In this document: positions 24,666-29,190 of the stretch, piece by piece
How the letters are laid out: every line of letters starts with the position of its first letter
Numbering within the stretch: position 1 is the stretch's first letter
NCBI GenBank assembly: GCA_045579105.1
Contig: JAZNLM010000033.1
Coordinates: forward strand, 1-29,190
Origin: Flemingiibacterium sp045579105
GTDB lineage: Bacteria; Bacillota; Clostridia; Oscillospirales; CAG-272
Length of the DNA: 29,190 bases
Direction of reading: 5' to 3'
The notes under the pieces: model-generated
Database searches by the model: none
Seen by the model: the letters and a program-made list of their open reading frames with translations, nothing else
Told to the model about the DNA's origin: nothing
Position numbers and translations under genes: made by a program

Positions 24666-24696
24666 AAAACCGCCCCCCGTATGGAGGGACGGTTTT
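24666..24696 (-). terminator. Terminator of mazF
   Basis: AAAACCG (24666-24672) pairs with CGGTTTT (24690-24696), with a further C-rich/G-rich stem inside. Read on the minus strand a T-rich tail (TTTTGTTTTTT) follows. It lies about 50 bases past mazF. Confidence 0.8.
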
Positions 24697-24745
24697 CCAC
24701 GTCCATATACCCGCGCATTATTCTTCGTGTTCGGGTATGTAGTCG

Positions 24746-25102
24746 CTATAAGAGAGGCGTTTCAAGCCCAAAACTGACACCTATGGCGTCGTTTACCTTC
24801 TGCATAAGACCGTCATCAAGATGTCCCATTTTCTCCTTGAGACGCTGTTTATCAAGCGTACGTATCTGCTCAAGAAGTATAACGGAATCCTTAGCAAGCC
24901 CGTATTGGTCTGCCACCACGTCAATGTGTGTGGGCAGACGGTTTTTTCCCACCTGCGAGGTAATCGCCGCAGCAATTACCGTTGGGCTGTATTTGTTTCC
25001 AACGTCGTTCTGCACTATGAGGACGGGGCGCAGTCCGCCTTGCTCCGAGCCGACCACAGGACTCAGATCCGCGTAATAAATATCTCCGCGTTTTACAGTC
25101 AT
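24746..25102 (-). CDS. mazF: MazF/EndoA-type mRNA interferase
   Basis: Sequence-specific endoribonuclease of the MazF/PemK family. The 118-residue protein closely follows Firmicute EndoA: KRGDIYYADLSPVVGSEQGG (4-23), catalytic R25 and T48 (AAITSQ), H59 (LPTHI) and EQIRTLDKQRLKEKMG (78-93). The start ATG at 25102 follows GGAGAGTGA. In B. subtilis the antitoxin gene ndoAI lies directly upstream; here the 260 bases upstream to the tRNA promoter contain no open frame that looks like a ribbon-helix-helix or MazE antitoxin, so the toxin is solitary in this window and must be controlled from elsewhere, if it is active. Confidence 0.93.
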   Translation of the reverse strand: MTVKRGDIYYADLSPVVGSEQGGLRPVLIVQNDVGNKYSPTVIAAAITSQVGKNRLPTHIDVVADQYGLAKDSVILLEQIRTLDKQRLKEKMGHLDDGLMQKVNDAIGVSFGLETPLL

Positions 25103-25170
25103 TAAAGTTCACTCTCCACGCTTTTAATTTCTTACATCAATAGTTTTTACCGCAGTCGCGGCTTTTAATC

Positions 25171-25227
25171 ATACGGGGAAAACTTTTGCAAAGTTTTATT
25201 GTAGTCCCTTGCAAATGCCTCCCGTAT
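25171..25227. repeat. Nested inverted-repeat element upstream of mazF
   Basis: Outer arms ATACGGG (25171-25177) and CCCGTAT (25221-25227) enclose an 8-bp hairpin AAAACTTT/AAAGTTTT (25179-25197) and a second TTGCAAA word. The arrangement resembles a small palindromic intergenic repeat or an RNA fold. The surrounding gap 25103-25320 contains no gene; it also holds a TATAAT at 25279-25284 without a convincing -35, a short hairpin ACAGA-AAAA-TCTGT and a 7/9 0A-box-like AATGTCGAA at 25282-25290. Confidence 0.4.
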
Positions 25228-25321
25228 TTATTTTATTACCGCCTCCGCCGCTCGGTGAAAGAGAGAAACACCCGCGTATATAATGTCGAACACTTTTCTA
25301 CAGAAAAATCTGTCCTCTGCC

Positions 25322-25350
25322 TTGACAAATCGCGTGGATTACTATATAAT
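25322..25350 (+). promoter_or_regulatory. Consensus promoter of tRNA-Gly
   Basis: Exact TTGACA (25322-25327), 17-base spacer, exact TATAAT (25345-25350). The tRNA begins 14 bases after the -10, leaving a very short 5' leader. Confidence 0.93.
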
Positions 25351-25363
25351 ATTTATTGTTAAT

Positions 25364-25437
25364 GCAGGCGTAGTTTAGTGGCAGAACTTCAGCTTCCCAA
25401 GCTGAATGTGCGGGTTCGATTCCCGTCGCCTGCTCCA
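25364..25437 (+). tRNA. tRNA-Gly (anticodon CCC)
   Basis: A 74-base tRNA with acceptor stem GCAGGCG/CGCCTGC, a D-arm with TAGTTTAGTGG, anticodon stem TCAGC/GCTGA and loop TTCCCAA (anticodon CCC at 25396-25398, reading GGG), and T-arm CGGGTTCGATTCCCG. Discriminator T and CCA (25435-25437) are encoded. The body is otherwise like tRNA-Gly(TCC), its usual companion. It is transcribed alone from a consensus promoter and ends at a strong terminator. Confidence 0.96.
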
Positions 25438-25438
25438 G

Positions 25439-25471
25439 AAAAAGCTCTGATGCCTTGCATCAGAGCTTTTT
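25439..25471 (+). terminator. Terminator of tRNA-Gly
   Basis: Perfect 15-bp stem (25439-25453 with 25457-25471), CTT loop; the descending arm ends in TTTTT. It begins two bases after the CCA. Confidence 0.92.
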
Positions 25472-25477
25472 CAGCTA

Positions 25478-25580
25478 AATCCGTCACCCTTGCGTAATAA
25501 ATCCATTTGCAATGGGTGAAATCCGGCTTCATAGGAATACAAGACGGATTTTATATCATCTGTGAATCGGATTTCATTAA
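25478..25580. repeat. Palindromic non-coding element with repeated GGATTT/AAATCC words
   Basis: Between two terminators lie four related words, AAATCCGTC, GAAATCCGG, GACGGATTT and ATCGGATTTCAT, in alternating orientation. AAATCCGTC (from about 25477) is the exact reverse complement of GACGGATTT (about 25545); inside are TCACCC/GGGTGA and a small hairpin CCATT-TGC-AATGG. It has no open frame and no promoter I can support. It looks like a miniature palindromic intergenic repeat; copies elsewhere in the genome were not testable. Confidence 0.5.
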
Positions 25581-25587
25581 ATAACAT

Positions 25588-25621
25588 AAAAGCTCCCACC
25601 TGCTTTCAAGTGGGAGCTTTT
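25588..25621 (-). terminator. Terminator of the DUF4830-like gene
   Basis: AAAAGCTCCCAC (25588-25599) with GTGGGAGCTTTT (25610-25621). It begins directly after the minus-strand stop codon at 25624. Confidence 0.85.
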
Positions 25622-25623
25622 CT

Positions 25624-26118
25624 TTAATATTCAATATTCTTGTCAAGCCCGTGGATAAAGCCGTTGGCATCTGCCGAGCATACGTCGCCTCCGATGACCT
25701 TATTCTTATAGACGAGAATACTCACGAGCACCTCACCCTCATACCCATCATAGTTAGTGATGCGGTATGTATATCGCTGAACGTTCTTCTTTGCATATTT
25801 TGAAAGGTCAAAGCCCTGCTTTTTCTGAAGCTCATTGTAGCTCTGATATACTTTGTCAAACTCCTCCGGCACGGTAACCTCTGCTATTTCAACAGGCTCG
25901 GATTCAACCTCCCACCCGAATTGACGCAGGAATTCGACTCGCTCCCCCGGACTTTTTATTTTGTCATATTTAACTGCCTCTACTGTTGGTAAAACTCCAT
26001 CAGACATCGTAGGCTCTGCACTTGGAATAAAGATAAGCAGCGTTATTAGCGCCACCATAGCCACCGCTGTGACTGTAAAAAATTTAAGCGTACTGCCTCT
26101 CATTGAATATATAAACAT
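25624..26118 (-). CDS. Membrane-anchored DUF4830-like protein
   Basis: A 164-residue protein with one N-terminal membrane segment (about 13-31) and a soluble, probably extracytoplasmic domain. The segment RVEFLRQFGWEVESEPVEIAEV through EEFDKVYQSYNELQKKQGFDLSKYAKKNVQRYTYRITNY and KVIGGDVCSAD resembles the clostridial DUF4830 family as I remember it; no biochemical function is known. The start at 26118 follows GGGAGG at seven bases. It is preceded by a TATAAT at about 26156 without a good -35, and by the terminator of the next minus-strand gene, so it is likely its own unit. Confidence 0.7.
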   Translation of the reverse strand: MFIYSMRGSTLKFFTVTAVAMVALITLLIFIPSAEPTMSDGVLPTVEAVKYDKIKSPGERVEFLRQFGWEVESEPVEIAEVTVPEEFDKVYQSYNELQKKQGFDLSKYAKKNVQRYTYRITNYDGYEGEVLVSILVYKNKVIGGDVCSADANGFIHGLDKNIEY

Positions 26119-26188
26119 AATTTTTCCTCCCAATAATATTTGGCTGTTACATTATACTCTCAGTAAAAGCAAAATATTACCGAAAAGA

Positions 26189-26219
26189 AAAAGGAAGAAC
26201 GCATCGCATTCTTCCTTTT
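26189..26219 (-). terminator. Terminator of the DUF4430-like lipoprotein gene
   Basis: AAAAGGAAGAA (26189-26199) with TTCTTCCTTTT (26209-26219). In the minus direction it is followed by a T-rich tract. Confidence 0.8.
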
Positions 26220-26223
26220 AGTT

Positions 26224-26640
26224 TTATTCTTCGTCGGGCGAGAATGATGTGTAAGTAAACTCGATAGTGTCGCCATCAGCAACGATGTTGTCAGCCGCCT
26301 TGCCGGGAAGCTCTTCGCCGTTAACGGTGTAGTTCCAATAATATGTAGTATTGGTTTCGGTATCTACATAGTCCTTGTACTCATCGATATCCTTTACGGA
26401 CTGCTCGTCAGCCGTGAGAGTGTAGTCCATCTCGTTGAGAATGCAGCCCTCAATGAACGTCTGAAGAACGGTTGGGGCGTTACTCTTCATGGGAACTTTA
26501 ACATCAAGGATAACGGGAACATCTTCGTCGCCGCAGTTAATCTTAAGGTTAACATTGATAGTTTTTGCGCCGCAAGATACGAAACACATAGCCGATATAA
26601 CAAGTGCAAGCGCAAGTGCTGAAATACGGATAAATTTCAT
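26224..26640 (-). CDS. Small lipoprotein with DUF4430 (transcobalamin C-terminal-like) domain
   Basis: A 138-residue lipoprotein. The signal peptide runs to Cys23 (AMCFVSC), the likely lipidated residue, although Phe at -3 is atypical. The mature part has two features of DUF4430 domains: a TVLQTFIEGCI helix, and late in the protein YYWNYTVNGEELPGKAADNI followed by VADGDTIEFTY. In other proteins this domain occurs in cobalamin- or heme-binding and adhesive surface proteins; the ligand here is unknown. The ATG follows AGGAGGAAG. It has a consensus promoter and its own terminator, so it is monocistronic. Confidence 0.75.
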   Translation of the reverse strand: MKFIRISALALALVISAMCFVSCGAKTINVNLKINCGDEDVPVILDVKVPMKSNAPTVLQTFIEGCILNEMDYTLTADEQSVKDIDEYKDYVDTETNTTYYWNYTVNGEELPGKAADNIVADGDTIEFTYTSFSPDEE

Positions 26641-26711
26641 TTTACTTCCTCCTGAAATTTGATATAAGCGAATTTGGTGATAGATAATTTTACGTCTTCG
26701 CCTATGTTTAT

Positions 26712-26740
26712 ATTATACTCTACGCTCCCACAGTTGTCAA
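26712..26740 (-). promoter_or_regulatory. Consensus promoter of the DUF4430-like lipoprotein gene
   Basis: Minus strand exact TTGACA (26735-26740), 17-base spacer, exact TATAAT (26712-26717). The leader is about 65 bases. Confidence 0.9.
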
Positions 26741-26741
26741 T

Positions 26742-26771
26742 AGAAAATGAGCATATTTTCCCTCATTTTCT
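26742..26771 (-). terminator. Possible tspO terminator
   Basis: AGAAAATGAG (26742-26751) with CTCATTTTCT (26762-26771), a 10-bp AT-rich stem about 65 bases past tspO and touching the -35 element of the next promoter. The tail after the stem is not a good T-run, so termination is uncertain. Confidence 0.45.
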
Positions 26772-26836
26772 CTGTTTTGGTATCACATATAGCACAAAAC
26801 AAACACATTTGCGTTCTGTTTTTATTAATCCCGTCA

Positions 26837-27364
26837 TCAGTTCAAAATGATGATCGCAAGATTTAAAAAAGCGGCAAAAAAGAGCCACAAGAGATACACC
26901 ACCATTGCCGTTGCCGAAAGCTTATATATGCGTCCAAAGAAGCAGATTATGAAAAATGTCAGCACAATCATCATAAGAATAGCTATAAATGCGGCGAAGT
27001 ACGCACCAGCTCCGAAGAAAAGCGGCGACCAAATAAAATTAAATATCATCATGATAACGAAGAACAGAAGGCCTCTGTATTTCTCTGCCTCGTGTGCTCG
27101 TTCACACGAGCAGGCAATAGCGCCTGCCGCACCTCCGATGAGTATGTAAATAACCGTCCAGACTATTGGGAATACGAAGGCAGGCGGAGCAAGTGCAGGA
27201 AGTTCAAGTTCGCGGTAAGCCTCTGTTGAGCCTCCTGCAAAGGCGCTCAGTATACCGCAAAACAGAATTATAAGCGAGCCGATAAGCACGCACCGAAGAT
27301 TTATGCTGCAAAGCTCGGTGCGTATTACCGAGCGAATACGCGTTTTTGCGCGCTTCAAAGACAT
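26837..27364 (-). CDS. tspO: TspO/MBR family membrane protein
   Basis: Five-helix membrane protein of the translocator-protein family, which binds porphyrins and, in some bacteria, affects tetrapyrrole levels and stress responses. The 175-residue protein has the family landmarks: LPALAPPAFVFPIVWTVIYILIGGA (55-79), NFIWSPLFFGAG (109-120) and the end LLWLFFAAFLNLAIIILN (158-175). A basic extension of about 20 residues precedes TM1, making it slightly longer than the usual 155-160. The ATG at 27364 follows GAGGTGA, which lies inside a hairpin (27367-27398). It follows the penicillin-binding protein gene by 59 bases and no separate promoter is evident. Confidence 0.9.
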   Translation of the reverse strand: MSLKRAKTRIRSVIRTELCSINLRCVLIGSLIILFCGILSAFAGGSTEAYRELELPALAPPAFVFPIVWTVIYILIGGAAGAIACSCERAHEAEKYRGLLFFVIMMIFNFIWSPLFFGAGAYFAAFIAILMMIVLTFFIICFFGRIYKLSATAMVVYLLWLFFAAFLNLAIIILN

Positions 27365-27366
27365 AA

Positions 27367-27398
27367 AAATCACCTCACACAATTGTATGAGGTGATTT
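27367..27398 (-). promoter_or_regulatory. Hairpin between the PBP gene and tspO enclosing the tspO ribosome-binding site
   Basis: AAATCACCTCA and TGAGGTGATTT form a perfect 11-bp stem with a 10-base loop. Read on the minus strand the descending arm contains GAGGTGA, the tspO Shine-Dalgarno, and is followed by TTTTT and then the ATG. It therefore looks like a terminator for the PBP gene and, at the same time, a structure that would hide the tspO start in any read-through transcript. Confidence 0.7.
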
Positions 27399-27423
27399 CT
27401 GTTTTAATGCGTAAGTTAAACTA

Positions 27424-29190
27424 TTAGTCCTCAAGCTCGCCCATATCTGCCGTGTCGTCGAAGCCTTCATCAGTGGTATCAGAGGTATCGTCGGAATCTG
27501 TAGCATCATCGGGATCAACCGGTTGCTCGTTATTCTCGGCATGATGCTCGTGGCAGTAGCTGTTGTAAACACGCGCTGTACCAACGTCAGTATAGCCGGG
27601 ATATTCACCCGGACCGTAAAGTCCGATATAGAACGGCACATTATTTGTTTCGGGCATTACAGTATCCATGCCGAGCTGACGGTAGGTGTACTGAGCGTCA
27701 GTTACCTTTATATTTGCAGGGAAAACGCGCGAAACCTTCAAAAGTCCCACGTTCTTCACATTCTCACTCGGACATGCCTCTGAAGCAATACCGCCCGTTA
27801 CGGTGTCGTAGGGCACCATAATGTGAATGTCACAGTACTCGTTCGGCATCGTCGAAGCGGTGAAGTAACCCGTTTCAGCGCGGTTTCCGCGAGGATCTGC
27901 GTGACATGCAGCAGTCATCAGCTTGCCTGAATCCTTACAGTAGGTGGCAGTCATAACGCCGTCTGCAGTTTCAAAAGTTTTAAGTGCACCCGCGTTAATA
28001 TACTTCTGATGAAGCTTGGTCATCACAATATCCCACGCTGTCGTACACGGACTCCAGGAAAGAGTACCGAGCGACTGCGGAATTTCATAGCCGAACCACA
28101 CTCCGCCAACGTAGTACGGTGTGTAACCGATAAACCAGCGGTCAACGTCGTTAGAGGTTGTACCCGTCTTACCAGCACAGTTAACAGTGCTCTTTAAGGA
28201 TACGCTTGTAGCCGTACCGCGAGTTACGACGTTCTGCATCATCTTCGTCATTATCGAAGCTGTCTGCTCGCTTATAACGATATAGCTTTCAGCCGTGTTT
28301 TCGAGAAGGATATTGCCCTCGGAGTCAAGCACCTTGAGCCATGTTCTCGGTTTGTTGTAAACACCGCCGTTTGCAAATATCTGGTATGCCGCGGTAATTT
28401 CAAGATTGGTAACACCGTAGTTCATACCGCCGAGTGCAAGCGCGGAGTAGTCCTTGTCGGTTATCGACATTCCTCCCGCAAGCGTTGCCTGCTCGATGTA
28501 GCTGTTCATTTTAAGCTTGTTCTTGACAAAATCAAACGAAGTATCAAGCGTAAGCTCTTCAAGTATGCGTACCGCAACAGTGTTAACCGAGCGTGTTACA
28601 GCATCATTTACAGTGGTAAGACCGCCGTAGCGCTCCGGCAAGTTCTTCGGCCAAGCCGTAGGATTAAGCTTTTCCGTGTCGTTCTTATCGTAGTTAAAGC
28701 GAACGGGAACGTCATCGTATACACTTCCGTAGGTAATAAGTCCGTATTCAAGCGCCGGAGCATATACGGAAAGAGGTTTTATAGACGAACCCGGAGAACG
28801 GGTTGTAGTCGTCGCATAGTTAAGAAGAAGGTTTGCCTCCTTTGCGCCGCGCGCACCTACAAGTCCGAGCACGTCGCCGGTTGCGGGATCAATTATAACC
28901 GCCGAAGACTGCGGTTGAATTGCGTTGTTGGTTTTGGGGAAGTTGCTTTCGTTGGCATATACCTCTTCAAGTGTTGCCTGAACGTCGGGGTCCTGAAGAG
29001 TGATTATCTGAAGGCCGCCCGTGTATATGAGGTTATACGCCATTTCGAGCGTATATCCGTACTGCTCGCAAAGCGCGTTTGCAACCTCAACCATTACCTG
29101 GTCGGTGTACCACGAATTCGAGGTAATGGACGCATCCTTCGCTCTGCCCTGATAGTCGAGGACAATGTCCGCATCGTATGCGCTGTCATA
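27424..29190 (-). CDS. Class A penicillin-binding protein, transpeptidase part (5' end outside window)
   Basis: Bifunctional PBP1a-type peptidoglycan synthase; only the last 588 codons are visible and the frame is still open at the right edge. The transpeptidase motifs are complete: SSIK in RSPGSSIKPL (nucleophile Ser at about visible residue 135), SVNT (SxN) and KTGTT (KTG). The preceding linker QIITLQDPDVQATLEEVY, and PQSSAVIIDPATGDVLGLVGARG, are typical of class A enzymes; the glycosyltransferase domain and membrane anchor would lie beyond 29190. The C-terminus ends in a strongly acidic, Asp/Thr-rich tail (about 40 residues), common in clostridial PBPs and probably disordered. An internal ATG at 29094 is not the real start. 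Confidence 0.93.
   Translation of the reverse strand, partial: YDSAYDADIVLDYQGRAKDASITSNSWYTDQVMVEVANALCEQYGYTLEMAYNLIYTGGLQIITLQDPDVQATLEEVYANESNFPKTNNAIQPQSSAVIIDPATGDVLGLVGARGAKEANLLLNYATTTTRSPGSSIKPLSVYAPALEYGLITYGSVYDDVPVRFNYDKNDTEKLNPTAWPKNLPERYGGLTTVNDAVTRSVNTVAVRILEELTLDTSFDFVKNKLKMNSYIEQATLAGGMSITDKDYSALALGGMNYGVTNLEITAAYQIFANGGVYNKPRTWLKVLDSEGNILLENTAESYIVISEQTASIMTKMMQNVVTRGTATSVSLKSTVNCAGKTGTTSNDVDRWFIGYTPYYVGGVWFGYEIPQSLGTLSWSPCTTAWDIVMTKLHQKYINAGALKTFETADGVMTATYCKDSGKLMTAACHADPRGNRAETGYFTASTMPNEYCDIHIMVPYDTVTGGIASEACPSENVKNVGLLKVSRVFPANIKVTDAQYTYRQLGMDTVMPETNNVPFYIGLYGPGEYPGYTDVGTARVYNSYCHEHHAENNEQPVDPDDATDSDDTSDTTDEGFDDTADMGELED

Noticed and set aside
24821..25105. Plus-strand frame opposite mazF as a possible antitoxin
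   Set aside because: Fully antisense to mazF, no Shine-Dalgarno and no antitoxin-like fold signature.

Overview
The window looks like core chromosome of an uncultured, endospore-lineage member of the Clostridia (Bacillota), probably a gut species. The evidence is a Spo0A homologue with consensus 0A boxes upstream, strong sigma-A promoters (several are exact or near-exact TTGACA-17-TATAAT), an L27 with the Firmicute N-terminal extension beside its protease Prp, a MazF/EndoA, a U32 protein of the TrhP type, and a tRNA-Gly with encoded CCA. The exact family cannot be fixed from sequence reading alone. Most of the window is housekeeping; the only mobile trace is the first few codons of an IS30-like transposase at the left edge.

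Layout. 1-136: edge of an IS30-like element. 151-4724 (minus): pgk-tpiA (glycolysis), then a trhP-uppP pair (tRNA wobble-uridine hydroxylation; lipid-carrier recycling). 4823-6133 (plus): an FAD oxidoreductase with a C-terminal Rieske domain, sharing a bidirectional terminator with spo0A (minus). 6981-7467: a 487-bp divergent control region with the spo0A promoter, a 0A-box cluster, an exact-consensus extended -10 promoter and a likely L21 autoregulatory leader. 7468-8475 (plus): rplU-prp-rpmA. 8694-14194 (plus): a metallo-beta-lactamase-fold hydrolase, gltX, a structured 5' leader, glnS and metY. 14251-15258 (minus): a WG-repeat lipoprotein. 15487-20445 (plus): secA and two related, unassigned membrane proteins. 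20487-24551 (minus): a two-component system (response regulator, then histidine kinase) apparently co-transcribed with a DUF2079 membrane protein. 24746-25102 (minus): mazF without an adjacent antitoxin. 25364-25437 (plus): tRNA-Gly(CCC). 25478-25587: a palindromic non-coding element. 25624-29190 (minus): a DUF4830-like protein, a DUF4430-like lipoprotein, tspO and the 3' portion of a class A penicillin-binding protein that runs off the right edge.

Functional themes are translation (L21, L27 and Prp, GluRS, GlnRS, tRNA-Gly, TrhP), envelope biogenesis (UppP, SecA, PBP, DUF2079, lipoproteins) and central metabolism (Pgk, TpiA, MetY). I did not find a clear new defence or biosynthetic system. 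The observations most worth checking are: a SecA whose P-loop reads GERKT instead of GEGKT, with further changes at motif Ia; an unclassified nested-helix RNA leader before glnS; a Spo0A with an eroded receiver domain below a cluster of 0A boxes; two adjacent membrane proteins sharing a repeated D(V/I)LP...G motif; and hairpins that carry or abut ribosome-binding sites before tspO and downstream of secA.
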